Assembly (NCBI RefSeq): GCF_001686925.1
Contig: NZ_LVEN01000006.1
Coordinates: forward strand, 62,001-126,000
Source: Flavobacterium piscis
GTDB lineage: Bacteria > Bacteroidota > Bacteroidia > Flavobacteriales > Flavobacteriaceae
DNA length: 64,000 nt
Direction of reading: 5' to 3'
Positions 28,023 through 36,793 of the stretch are shown here, in pieces (within the stretch, counting starts at the first letter, position 1; each line of letters begins with the position of its first letter). A program made the position numbers and the translations under genes. Under the pieces are notes generated by a model that saw nothing but the letters and a program-made list of their open reading frames with translations, did no database searches and was not told the DNA's origin.

Positions 28023-29462
28023 TTATTGGTTAAGCGACCAAACAGAATATCCTTTTGGCGGACATTGAATTTTTACCCATTTATCAGCTTGTGTTGTTGG
28101 ATACCAGGTTGATGCTCCGGTAAAATCTTTGATCTGTGCATTTGCCCAATTGGTCTGAATCCATCGTTCTTGCCACGAGTTAGAGTTATTGATGTAAACA
28201 ACTAATCCAGGATTTCCGTTGTACCCATTTCTTCTGGCAATATATTCATCATCATCAGCATATAAAATCGAAGTTGTACCTGTAGCTTTGTTGTTGTGAA
28301 TCCAGATCAGATTGTTTAATTTGTTTTTATCAAGCCATTCTTCATAATCTCTGTAGAATATTGTTGGATATCCTTCGTGAGTCAGGATATAAGAATACGC
28401 TAGTAATTTGTTCGAAATTTCATCTGTATCGTGATTGGTAACAAACGTAACAGCTTTGTATGGATTTCTTTTCCACATCATGTCGTCGTTTAATAACGCA
28501 AGATTATTTCCGTCGAATGCATCATTCATTTTATAATAACATGCAAAATCAAAAACAGAACTATTGGCGTTATTTGCCCAATCATTTAATACGTTTACAT
28601 TCGAATCCCATAATTCTCCCACCGAAAAGCCACCTACATTAGCATTCCAGGAGTTAACAACCCAAGCACCAAACCCTTTTACGTAGTCAAATCTCCAGCC
28701 GTCAAATTTCATTGTATTTTTATAGTATTTACCAACACCGTCGGCTCTTAACCACAACCAATTTTGAACATTTGGAGCCGCATGGCATAAATCGGGAAAA
28801 CCTCCAAAAGAGCCCTCGTCGTTATTACCGTAGCTATTTTTGTAAAAATCATTGTAAGTACGTGGGAATTTTCCAGAAGCAACTCCGTTAAAGTTGGTCC
28901 AGGTATTCGTTCCTGTAAACGGATTCGCTTCAGATTGTCCGCCACTATTATGATTAATCACAATATCGGCGTAAACTTTCATGTTTTCGGCATGTGCATT
29001 AGTGATTAAACTTACCAATTCGGTTTTTGAACCAAAACGGGTTTCTACAGAACCATTTTGGTTGTAATCTCCAAAATCAAAATAATCAGTTGGATCGTAT
29101 CCCATAGAAAAAGCTCCATTTTGAGCCTTAGAAGCTGGCGGAAGCCAAATAGATCCAATTCCTGCATTTCCCCATGTGGCTACTTTACCACTTACGGTAT
29201 TCCACCAGTTTCCTCCTGCAGGTACATCCCAATAAAAAGCCTGCATCATAACACCGCCGCCGGGATTGTCAACATACTTTCCGGTTGATGAATTAGAAGT
29301 TCCTGTACTAAACGGTTTTCCGTCGTGATGCGTAACATTAATGATTTCAAACTGTTGACTTTCAGCTCTTGCGTCTGCGTCGTTGGTTTCATTTTGCGAA
29401 CAGGAATAAAAGAATGCAGTTGTTATTGCAAGCAAATAAATCTTTAGAATAGGTTTTTTCAT
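28023..29462 (-). CDS. Alpha-amylase lipoprotein, GH13 of archaeal (Pyrococcus) type
   Basis: A 479-residue secreted amylase. The N-terminus has a lipoprotein signal with the lipobox cysteine at Cys21 (FFYSCSQ). GH13 region I is DIVINHN. Region II GWRFDYVKG gives the nucleophile Asp259, region III VGELWD the acid/base Glu283, and region IV FVTNHDTDE the transition-state Asp345. Stretches such as MQAFYWDVPAGG, SMGYDPTDYFD and PTIFYRDYEEWL closely follow the Pyrococcus furiosus/Thermococcus alpha-amylases (as I recall them), suggesting subfamily GH13_7. It should hydrolyse internal alpha-1,4 bonds of starch at the cell surface. No susCD pair or regulator is next to it. Confidence 0.93.
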   Translation of the reverse strand: MKKPILKIYLLAITTAFFYSCSQNETNDADARAESQQFEIINVTHHDGKPFSTGTSNSSTGKYVDNPGGGVMMQAFYWDVPAGGNWWNTVSGKVATWGNAGIGSIWLPPASKAQNGAFSMGYDPTDYFDFGDYNQNGSVETRFGSKTELVSLITNAHAENMKVYADIVINHNSGGQSEANPFTGTNTWTNFNGVASGKFPRTYNDFYKNSYGNNDEGSFGGFPDLCHAAPNVQNWLWLRADGVGKYYKNTMKFDGWRFDYVKGFGAWVVNSWNANVGGFSVGELWDSNVNVLNDWANNANSSVFDFACYYKMNDAFDGNNLALLNDDMMWKRNPYKAVTFVTNHDTDEISNKLLAYSYILTHEGYPTIFYRDYEEWLDKNKLNNLIWIHNNKATGTTSILYADDDEYIARRNGYNGNPGLVVYINNSNSWQERWIQTNWANAQIKDFTGASTWYPTTQADKWVKIQCPPKGYSVWSLNQ

Positions 29463-30002
29463 AATAAGATTTTGGTTTAGGTTAGATAATAAAGTTTGTA
29501 ATTTGATATTTATTAAAGGGTTTATTGTGACTATTCGTAATTTTGACCCTTCATAATTATCAATTACTCATCTAAAGTATATGTTTTTTGATTTGGTTTA
29601 TTTTTATAAGAAAATAGTTATACAGCGAAAACGTTGTAGTATTGATAACTTTTTATTTTATCGAAAAGTTAGATCTTTTTTGAATCTGTAAAATATTTCA
29701 GTAAAGTGATGATTTTGGGTCCTGTAGAAATGATTTGTGCCATTTTTTAAAGTAATTAATATCATATAAACAGTTGCTCAATATGAAATTAAGCTATCAT
29801 CCATATAATTTTTTGTTAATAGTATAGCCGATAGTTGTATTATGTAATTGAATTGTTATTTTTGTTCGTTATAAGTTAAAAAGAACTAGATCTTAATTAT
29901 TTAGTATTTTCAATACAATATCCGGGAAATACATTTAAAGTGATTGTGGTTTAAAACGAAATTCTAAAGCAAGATCTTTACATTCAAATTAAATTTAAAA
30001 TA
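29463..30002. other. 540-bp intergenic region between divergent genes
   Basis: It holds the upstream regions of the amylase (minus) and the SurA-like gene (plus). No open frame looks coding. The only convincing element is a promoter at 29835-29864 for the plus-strand gene. No TAnnTTTG box was found on the amylase side. Confidence 0.5.
29835..29864 (+). promoter_or_regulatory. Promoter of the SurA-like gene
   Basis: TTG (29835-29837), 19 nt, then TATTTTTG (29857-29864) matches TTG-N17-23-TAnnTTTG. The leader to the ATG at 30003 would be about 130 nt. Confidence 0.55.
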
Positions 30003-31433
30003 ATGTTATTAAAAAAATTACAGTTAAAAACAATTGATTACAAATTAGTGTTGACAATGTGTTTTTTATTTTTTTTCAACTCAATCATTTCGGCTCAGGA
30101 AATTATTAAAGATACTGTGATCCAGAAACCAGTTCAACTACAATCTGGACAAAAACAAAAAATTGATGGTATTATAGCCAATGTTGGAGATTACATTGTT
30201 TTAGATTCAGATATTGATAAAGGATATTTAGAAATTACTGCCTCAGGAGGTTCTACAAAAGATATTACAAGATGCCAGATGCTTGGTAAGCTTTTAGAAG
30301 ATAAATTGTATGCACACCAGGCGATTCAGGATAGTATCGTAGTAAGTGATGCAGAAATTAGAAGTATGATGGATGACCGATTGAATTATATGGTTCAACA
30401 GGTAGGAGATATCAATAAAGTAGTTGCTTATTATAAAAAGAATTCGGTAGAAGAGTTTAAAACTTATTTTTCTGATATCTTAAAGGAGCAAAAATTAGCT
30501 TCTGAAATGACGAAGAAAATTGTTGATGCAGTAGAAATTACTCCGGAAGAAGTTCGTAATTTCTTTAAAAAAATACCAAAAGAGGAATTGCCAACTTTTG
30601 GAGCTGAGATGGAAGTAGCGCAAATCGTGGTAGAGCCAAAAGTTTCTGCAGAAGATGAGCAAAAGGTAAAAGACAGATTAAATGCCATCAGAAAAGATGT
30701 TCTTGAAGGTTCAAGTTTTGCAACAAAAGCAGTTTTGTATTCGCAAGATCCAGGATCTTCACCAAATGGAGGGTTTTATAAAATGACCAGAAAAACTCCA
30801 TTTGTAAAAGAGTTTAAAGATGTTGCTTTTAGTTTAGGAGAAGGAGAAATTTCTGAGCCTTTTAAAACTACTTTTGGATATCATATTATTATGGTAGACA
30901 AAATAAAAGGACAAGAAGTTGAATTACGTCATATTTTAATTGCACCTACAGTTTCTGAGACAGCTTTGAAAGATGCTAAGGAGAGAATTGCGAATATCAG
31001 AACTAAAATAGAAAACAAAGAAATTACTTTTGCTGAAGCTGCCAGAACAGAATCTGACGAAAAAGAAACAAGAGCAAACGGTGGAACATTGATTAATCCT
31101 AATACTCAGGATACCCGTTTTGAGTTGACTAAAATGGACCCAACGTTATACAGCCAGGTTTCTAATCTAAAAGATAACGAAGTTTCTCAGCCAATTTTGA
31201 ATACAGATGACAAAGGTAAGAAGACATACAAGTTAATTACTATCACTAATAGAATTGACGCACATACCGCTGATTATGCTAAAGATTATACTAAGATTAA
31301 AGAATTGGCATTGAAAGAAAAACAAATCACAACAATTTCAAAGTGGTTTGATACTAAAATAAAAGATACTTACATTAAAATTATTGGAGAGTACAGAGAT
31401 TGTAATTTTGTATACAACTGGTTGAAAAAATAA
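30003..31433 (+). CDS. SurA-like periplasmic peptidyl-prolyl isomerase/chaperone
   Basis: A 476-residue exported protein with a signal peptide (residues about 14-32, cleavage after SAQ). Residues 50-180 resemble the SurA N-terminal chaperone region (KIDGIIANVGDYIVLDSDID). Two parvulin-type domains follow: one around 200-300 (AQIVVEPKVS...NGGFYKMTRK...FGYHIIMVDKI) and one from about 302 (ELRHILIAPTVSE...EARANGGTL-like core). SurA helps unfolded outer-membrane proteins cross the periplasm, consistent with a Bacteroidota envelope rich in beta-barrels. A terminator separates it from the MoxR gene. Confidence 0.88.
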   Translation: MLLKKLQLKTIDYKLVLTMCFLFFFNSIISAQEIIKDTVIQKPVQLQSGQKQKIDGIIANVGDYIVLDSDIDKGYLEITASGGSTKDITRCQMLGKLLEDKLYAHQAIQDSIVVSDAEIRSMMDDRLNYMVQQVGDINKVVAYYKKNSVEEFKTYFSDILKEQKLASEMTKKIVDAVEITPEEVRNFFKKIPKEELPTFGAEMEVAQIVVEPKVSAEDEQKVKDRLNAIRKDVLEGSSFATKAVLYSQDPGSSPNGGFYKMTRKTPFVKEFKDVAFSLGEGEISEPFKTTFGYHIIMVDKIKGQEVELRHILIAPTVSETALKDAKERIANIRTKIENKEITFAEAARTESDEKETRANGGTLINPNTQDTRFELTKMDPTLYSQVSNLKDNEVSQPILNTDDKGKKTYKLITITNRIDAHTADYAKDYTKIKELALKEKQITTISKWFDTKIKDTYIKIIGEYRDCNFVYNWLKK

Positions 31434-31450
31434 TTTTTATTAAATAAATA

Positions 31451-31492
31451 AAAAGAGTTAGTTTTATGAATTCATAGAGCTAACTCTTTTCA
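31451..31492 (+). terminator. Terminator after the SurA-like gene
   Basis: AAAAGAGTTAG and CTAACTCTTTT pair around a loop containing ATGAATTCAT. The T tract is short, so some read-through into the MoxR gene is possible. Confidence 0.75.
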
Positions 31493-31511
31493 ATTTTAAA
31501 AATATATCTAA

Positions 31512-32465
31512 ATGTCTGACGTAGCAGCAATTCATAATTTAGTTCAAAAAAGAAATGAATTAAAAAACGAAATAGCAAAAATCATTGTAGGCCAGGATGA
31601 AGTTGTAGATCAAATTTTACTTTGTATATTTTCCGGCGGACACGCACTTTTAATAGGTGTTCCGGGATTGGCAAAAACATTAATGATAAATACTTTGGCG
31701 CAAGCCTTAGGATTAGATTTTAAAAGAATTCAGTTTACTCCGGATTTAATGCCGTCAGATATTTTAGGAAGTGAAATTCTGGATGAAAACAGGCATTTTA
31801 AATTTATAAAAGGGCCTATTTTTTCGAACATCATTTTGGCCGATGAGATCAACAGAACGCCGCCAAAAACGCAGGCTGCTTTACTTGAAGCCATGCAGGA
31901 ACGTTCGGTTACTATTGCTGGACAAAATTATAAGTTAGATTTACCTTATTTTGTATTAGCAACGCAAAACCCAATTGAGCAGGAAGGGACTTATCCTTTA
32001 CCGGAAGCGCAATTAGACCGTTTTATGTTTGCTATTAAATTAGAATATCCAAGTTTTGAAGAAGAAGTTCAGGTCGTAAAACGTACAACTTCTGATGCTA
32101 AAACAACTATCAATCCGTTGTTTACGGCTCAGGAAATTATCGATTTCCAACATTTGATTCGTCGAATTCCTGTAGCTGATAATGTGATTGAATATGCTGT
32201 AACGTTAGTAAGCAAAACACGTCCGGATAATGCATTGTCGAATGATTTTGTAAAGAATTACCTGGATTGGGGAGCAGGGCCAAGAGCGTCTCAAAACTTA
32301 ATTTTGGCTGCAAAAGCTCACGCAGCTTTTAATGGGAAATTCTCACCCGATATTGAAGATGTAAAAGCAGTTGCAACCGGAATTTTGCGACACAGAATTA
32401 TTAAAAACTACAAAGCAGATGCGGAAGGAATAACCGAAGAAGTTATCATCCAGAAGTTGATGTAA
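31512..32465 (+). CDS. MoxR-family AAA+ ATPase
   Basis: A 317-residue AAA+ protein of the MoxR/RavA branch. Walker A is GVPGLAKT, Walker B is ILADEINR and sensor 1 is ATQNPIEQEG. The C-terminal lid (RHRIIKNYKADAEG) is typical. MoxR ATPases act as chaperones that insert cofactors or mature partner complexes, usually with a VWA or DUF58 protein. No such partner follows here: the next gene is convergent. The neighbouring SurA-like gene suggests a link to envelope quality control, but only by position. Confidence 0.9.
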   Translation: MSDVAAIHNLVQKRNELKNEIAKIIVGQDEVVDQILLCIFSGGHALLIGVPGLAKTLMINTLAQALGLDFKRIQFTPDLMPSDILGSEILDENRHFKFIKGPIFSNIILADEINRTPPKTQAALLEAMQERSVTIAGQNYKLDLPYFVLATQNPIEQEGTYPLPEAQLDRFMFAIKLEYPSFEEEVQVVKRTTSDAKTTINPLFTAQEIIDFQHLIRRIPVADNVIEYAVTLVSKTRPDNALSNDFVKNYLDWGAGPRASQNLILAAKAHAAFNGKFSPDIEDVKAVATGILRHRIIKNYKADAEGITEEVIIQKLM

Positions 32466-32472
32466 AATATAT

Positions 32473-32505
32473 AAAAGCCTGATATAAATATCAGGCTTTT
32501 TTTTT
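32473..32505. terminator. Terminator between MoxR and xrtN genes
   Basis: AAAAGCCTGATAT and ATATCAGGCTTTT pair perfectly and are followed by nine T residues on the plus strand. It can also serve the convergent xrtN gene weakly. Confidence 0.92.
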
Positions 32506-32507
32506 GT

Positions 32508-33743
32508 CTATTTCGGAATCCTGGTTTCGTTGATTAATCGAACAGATTTATTTTGAAAAAGTTTTATTAGAAGTACTTCTGCAATCGAAGTATATTTTTT
32601 ATTGTCGCACTCGTACCACCAATAAGAGTGATATTGAATGTTATTTTTCTCCATTCGAACAAAACATATTTCTTCGTTGTTTTTTTGAATCACTTTTGAT
32701 TCGATAATTTTATACCCAGTTCCTGTCCAGCACACCAAAGGATTGTGTGACGGAGTTTTAATATAGATAAGTTTTTCATGAGTTACAATTTTAAAAACTT
32801 CAGGACTTATCCAGATTCCTTTTTTAAGATTATAAGTTGTATTTAAATTTTCGAGCAAATTATGTTTCAATTCTTTTTTGATTTCTAAGCTGGTTATGAG
32901 TACAATTGAAAATGCTATTGTAATAAGTAAGAAGGTAAATTTATTAGAATTTGACTGGAGTGTTTCTTCTTGATTAGGTTTAAAAAAACGAATGAAGAAT
33001 AACATTGGTATAATTTGATAAAATGCAAAACAAAGTAAACCAATAGTGTAATGTAAAGTATTCTCTTCGGTACAATTAAATAAAATTAAAGTTACGATTC
33101 TGAAATAATTCGAAATAATATTGAATAAAATCACCATAAAACAAAATAGGAAGATTTGTTTGACATTGAAATATTTCTGTTGTTTTCGTTCTTCCAGAGT
33201 CAGTAAAAAAGCTCCAACAAGCAAACCGGTTTTAAACATCGACAATCCCATACATGCCGTATCTATAGTGATTTTCGCATTGTTGATATAAAAATTAACA
33301 CCTTCGATCTTTGTTATTGGGATGAAATCTTGTAAAGTGAGATATACGCCATAACAAAGAGTTTGTTTGATTTCTACTGTCAAATAATCAAAAAAAGTGC
33401 TAAAAACAGATGAGAATAATAAGATACAGATAAAGGCGATGAATGAAAATTTTCTGGTAAGACTGTAATATAAAAAGCAGGCTAGCAATGCTAAAGCTAA
33501 AAAATGCAAAGATTTGGTATGCAAGCGAAAGCTTATAAATTCTAATACAAAAATTAAAACTAAAAGAGGGTAGTTCATATTGAATGAAGTTTTTCTACCC
33601 CCAATTAGAAACAATACGATGGAAAATACAATTCCGAAGAGATTACTATCAAGCCCCGATATTACTATATTCAAGTTAATAGCCAGTAGACAAGCCAGAA
33701 TCAATAAGGCAATTGCGTTTTTGTATTGAAATATAAAATTCAT
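32508..33743 (-). CDS. xrtN: Exosortase N
   Basis: A 411-residue polytopic membrane protein from the ATG at 33743-33741 (MNFIFQYKNAIALLIL); longer starts would run into the previous gene. The exosortase triad is present: Cys164 in TACMGLSMF, Arg215 in NYFRIV and His231 in LHYTIG. A C-terminal region of about 130 residues after the last membrane helix is unlike standard exosortases. The family (XrtN) processes proteins with a PEP-type C-terminal tail at the inner membrane. The stop of the upstream VIT-domain gene overlaps this start by one base (TAATG), so the two are translationally coupled. Confidence 0.85.
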   Translation of the reverse strand: MNFIFQYKNAIALLILACLLAINLNIVISGLDSNLFGIVFSIVLFLIGGRKTSFNMNYPLLVLIFVLEFISFRLHTKSLHFLALALLACFLYYSLTRKFSFIAFICILLFSSVFSTFFDYLTVEIKQTLCYGVYLTLQDFIPITKIEGVNFYINNAKITIDTACMGLSMFKTGLLVGAFLLTLEERKQQKYFNVKQIFLFCFMVILFNIISNYFRIVTLILFNCTEENTLHYTIGLLCFAFYQIIPMLFFIRFFKPNQEETLQSNSNKFTFLLITIAFSIVLITSLEIKKELKHNLLENLNTTYNLKKGIWISPEVFKIVTHEKLIYIKTPSHNPLVCWTGTGYKIIESKVIQKNNEEICFVRMEKNNIQYHSYWWYECDNKKYTSIAEVLLIKLFQNKSVRLINETRIPK

Positions 33744-36349
33744 TAGATAGTTTGCTTTTTGTTTTTTCTGTAATAGAAGAAAAGTATTGTAGATCCCAGA
33801 ATAATTAATAACCATTCGTGTGGTTCAGGAACAGCGCCATCGTTGTTTATAGAGGCATTTCCTAAAGTGTCGACATTTTTTTCAATTCCGTTATTTTTGT
33901 AATCTGCATCAGTTTCAAGAACAATTAGAGAAGATATTGGCGTTACAATATTGGCATCTTTAGCTAAATTCACATATTTATTATAAAAAAGGGCATCATT
34001 TTTAATTTTGATTTCTTCTTCGCGCAATTCGTCAACCGAAACCACTGTAACGCTAGCAGTATCTTGAGAAATAGGCTCATTTTTATAATGTGACAAATAA
34101 CTATTTTGAATCTTTACTTGCTCCTCCAAAACTTTTCCAAAAGCATACATTCTGTAAATATGATTTGGTCCATTGCTTTTAGTAGCGCTGGTTTGCGGAA
34201 TTTCTTGAATCGCAATATTTGCAGGTTCTATATTGACCGTGTTAGTTGCTGTTTGAAATAGAATAAATTGCTTTTTATTAATGAGTTCTAAGCTGTTTTT
34301 TAAACTGGTCTGAAAATAATCTACATATTTTTGCTCCTTGACTGTCTGCCAAAACGGATTAATATCAGATGAAATATTAATTACTTTTAAATTTCTCTCT
34401 TTCGTTCCGGTTCTTATTTTCTTTAAATAACGGGAATCTTCAAGTTCTTCAAAATTAGCAGAAAACGTACCGCATTTTGTAATGATTAAGCTGTTTGGAG
34501 TCATTTTATAAAGAGGTAACAAGGAATAGTGCAGATCTTCAAATTCTAATTCGATAGCTTTAAAATTGTCTTTATCGATTGCTTTCTTTTCTCCATTTAT
34601 AATAACAAACAAATTCTTTTTATTTAAGTCCACAAAAGATTCGATTTGTTTAGTCGTCCAGCTGCTGTTTAGGTCTAATATAATTTCTGAAGGTGTAAAC
34701 GAAATAGCTGTTTTCTGAATTTCCGTGACTTCATACACTTTATTTTTCCATGCAAATGAATTTGATTGCAAAGGTTGAGTCAAAGGCATAGTAGCTTCCC
34801 AATCGTCTAATCCTTTCGATTGGTTGATGTAGTAGTTCTTATTTAGTTCAAAATCTTTACTGGTTTCTATTTTTGTATTTCCAACGGTCTGGATTCTTGA
34901 TATCGTTTCGGCATTCGAAATATTCGGGCCTTTTATAGAAAGACTCTGATATTTCATTTGATTGTCTTCAACTTTTAAAGGAGTTGTAAAACCACATTTA
35001 AAGGTGCGTGGCGTTTTATAATTGATCGGGAAAACCCTAACAACCACTTTATTTCCTTCTTTCCATTGCATTAAAGAAGGGTCACGGTATTCTACACCAA
35101 CAATTTGTTTATAAGCTGCTTTCGCTTTTTCTTTTGTAGTCAAAACTCCTTTTCTTTCGATTCCGTTTACCCATAATGATAACGATGTTGCAACAGAACC
35201 TTCCGGTAATTGAAAAGAATAAATAGCCTCCTTGTTGTTTCTCCCGGATTCTTGCTCGCAGGCAATTTTCATTGTGATTTCAGTATAAGCCAAACGCGTT
35301 TCCGGATAAATTTTTACATCTTCTTTAATGCTTTTGGTAAATAAATCGTCGCCACTCCATAATTGTTCTTCGGTTTCTAATCGTTTGTCAAAGTTTGATT
35401 TTAGAATATTTATTTTATCGTCGTTATCCAGAGTTAGGTCTTCACAAAACAAATAGGCAATAGATATAAACGGATTATGAATTTTACGCTCATTAAATTG
35501 TTTGCTGCCAAAGGAATTAAAAGAGCTAAAAGAAAAAATATCGTGAAGCGGAATATATACAATGTCTTTTTTTAATAGAATTTCGTTAAAAAAATTAGGT
35601 TTTAAATTCTGTGAAACTGAGATGTAATAAGGCAGTTCATTATTTTGATCAAATGAAGTGATTCTGGCCAATTGGGTTATTTTTCTGCTTTCAATATTTA
35701 ATCCTACAGTAAAGACGATCATGCTAATTAATACCACTAAAAAACCTCCGCTAAAAGAAACAGCATAAATTTTATTGTTACTGAGATATCGAATAATTGT
35801 GATTGTATGGATAATAATAACAAGTGCCGGTACCAAGCCATAGAAACCTACTCCTAAAGCTATAAGTCCCATAAAAGAGAATGGCATAATTGGAATGAGG
35901 TAAAGCGCAAAATATAAAATGATTGAAAACGATACGCCATTTATGAAAAAGGCAATAGATGTATTTCCCTTTTCATCTGAATTTCTGTAAATAAAAAAAT
36001 TAGAGAGACAAAAAGCCAGAGTGGTTAAATAAACCCATACAGGGAGATCCTGAAAAACAGGAATAAATGTATTTAAGCTAAAACAGCCAATAAACCAGTT
36101 TAGGATCAGGAAAGGAGCTAAGTGAATGTACGTTTGCCTTTTTCTAAGAATTAAGAAGGAAACTCCAACTCCATATACAAATTCGAATATGAGACTTAGT
36201 AAATCAATTGATTCATAACCACGCCAATAATGTTCTTTAGAGAGAAGAGCGATAATAAGGAAAATGCTGCTAAACAATGTTACAATTAAACTAATTACTA
36301 CTCCGGTTTTTTGAGTGTAAGATTCTAAAATATCTAATTTGTGTTTCAT
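33743..36349 (-). CDS. VIT-domain membrane protein with PEP-CTERM-like tail, XrtN substrate
   Basis: An 868-residue protein. Residues 15-230 hold about seven membrane helices. A VIT (inter-alpha-trypsin) domain lies at about 345-455, with RLAYTEITMKI, YSFQLPEGSVATSLSLWVNG and the cross-over AKAAYKQIVGVEYRDPSLMQW. A large soluble region follows. The last 31 residues are a sorting tail: VPEPHEW, a hydrophobic span LLIILGSTILFFYY and the basic end RKNKKQ, just as in exosortase substrates. Its coupling to xrtN fits the 'XrtN system VIT domain protein' family. The biological role is unknown. No other gene in the window carries such a tail. Confidence 0.88.
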   Translation of the reverse strand: MKHKLDILESYTQKTGVVISLIVTLFSSIFLIIALLSKEHYWRGYESIDLLSLIFEFVYGVGVSFLILRKRQTYIHLAPFLILNWFIGCFSLNTFIPVFQDLPVWVYLTTLAFCLSNFFIYRNSDEKGNTSIAFFINGVSFSIILYFALYLIPIMPFSFMGLIALGVGFYGLVPALVIIIHTITIIRYLSNNKIYAVSFSGGFLVVLISMIVFTVGLNIESRKITQLARITSFDQNNELPYYISVSQNLKPNFFNEILLKKDIVYIPLHDIFSFSSFNSFGSKQFNERKIHNPFISIAYLFCEDLTLDNDDKINILKSNFDKRLETEEQLWSGDDLFTKSIKEDVKIYPETRLAYTEITMKIACEQESGRNNKEAIYSFQLPEGSVATSLSLWVNGIERKGVLTTKEKAKAAYKQIVGVEYRDPSLMQWKEGNKVVVRVFPINYKTPRTFKCGFTTPLKVEDNQMKYQSLSIKGPNISNAETISRIQTVGNTKIETSKDFELNKNYYINQSKGLDDWEATMPLTQPLQSNSFAWKNKVYEVTEIQKTAISFTPSEIILDLNSSWTTKQIESFVDLNKKNLFVIINGEKKAIDKDNFKAIELEFEDLHYSLLPLYKMTPNSLIITKCGTFSANFEELEDSRYLKKIRTGTKERNLKVINISSDINPFWQTVKEQKYVDYFQTSLKNSLELINKKQFILFQTATNTVNIEPANIAIQEIPQTSATKSNGPNHIYRMYAFGKVLEEQVKIQNSYLSHYKNEPISQDTASVTVVSVDELREEEIKIKNDALFYNKYVNLAKDANIVTPISSLIVLETDADYKNNGIEKNVDTLGNASINNDGAVPEPHEWLLIILGSTILFFYYRKNKKQTI

Positions 36350-36380
36350 AGTTATATTTATTTAAAAGTACTTTGAATTG

Positions 36381-36408
36381 CAAAGCTATTAAATAATTTG
36401 AATTACAA
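36381..36408 (-). promoter_or_regulatory. Promoter of the VIT-xrtN operon
   Basis: On the minus strand TTG (36408-36406), 17 nt, then TAGCTTTG (36388-36381) fits the Bacteroidota consensus, giving a leader of about 25 nt. Confidence 0.65.
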
Positions 36409-36746
36409 ATTTTTTTATTAGAATTTTTTTTGAAAGTGAATGAAAGTTTAATCTTCGAATTGATTTTTTTAAATGCAGAAGAAAAAGTGGTATAAAAGAG
36501 TAACTATAACGTTATAATTCCTTATTTAGAACCGTTCTTCGCTAAAACAGGAGTAAAATCTGACTTCATTTATAACAGCAAATTCCGACTTTGTTAAAGA
36601 AAAGATTTTAAAATATCAATAATTTATTTTTTCCATTCAAAATTGATATTTTGACAAAAACAAGCAGTCAAATTCGTTTTTTAGCAATAATAATTTTTGA
36701 AAAGGCGACTTCTATTATATTTTTTTTAATTGTCGGCTTTAATACC

Positions 36747-36754
36747 TAAATTTG
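36747..36754 (+). promoter_or_regulatory. acnB -7 element
   Basis: TAAATTTG matches TAnnTTTG. The nearest TTG (36730-36732) is only 14 nt upstream, shorter than usual. The leader to the ATG at 36794 would be about 33 nt. Confidence 0.55.
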
Positions 36755-36793
36755 CGTACAAAAAAAATAAAATACCTAGAAAAGACTTTTATT

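Larger units (their letters stand above)
36350..36793. other. 444-bp divergent intergenic region
   Basis: It carries the promoter of the VIT-xrtN operon (36381-36408, minus), an A/T-rich inverted repeat (AAAATATCAAT at 36610-36620 with ATTGATATTTT at 36642-36652) and the acnB promoter element (36747-36754, plus). No reading frame looks coding. Confidence 0.55.

Noticed and set aside
29630..29645. LacI-type operator GCGAAAACGTTG upstream of the amylase
   Set aside because: Only a half-palindrome, at about 170 bp from the start codon and without a regulator gene nearby.
33744..33815. Longer N-terminus of exosortase N
   Set aside because: It would overlap the upstream VIT gene by 72 bp; the ATG at 33743 gives a typical one-base overlap and a membrane-protein N-terminus.
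36752..36793. Earlier start for acnB
   Set aside because: It begins inside the -7 promoter element and adds 14 residues without match; the ATG at 36794 gives the normal AcnB N-terminus.
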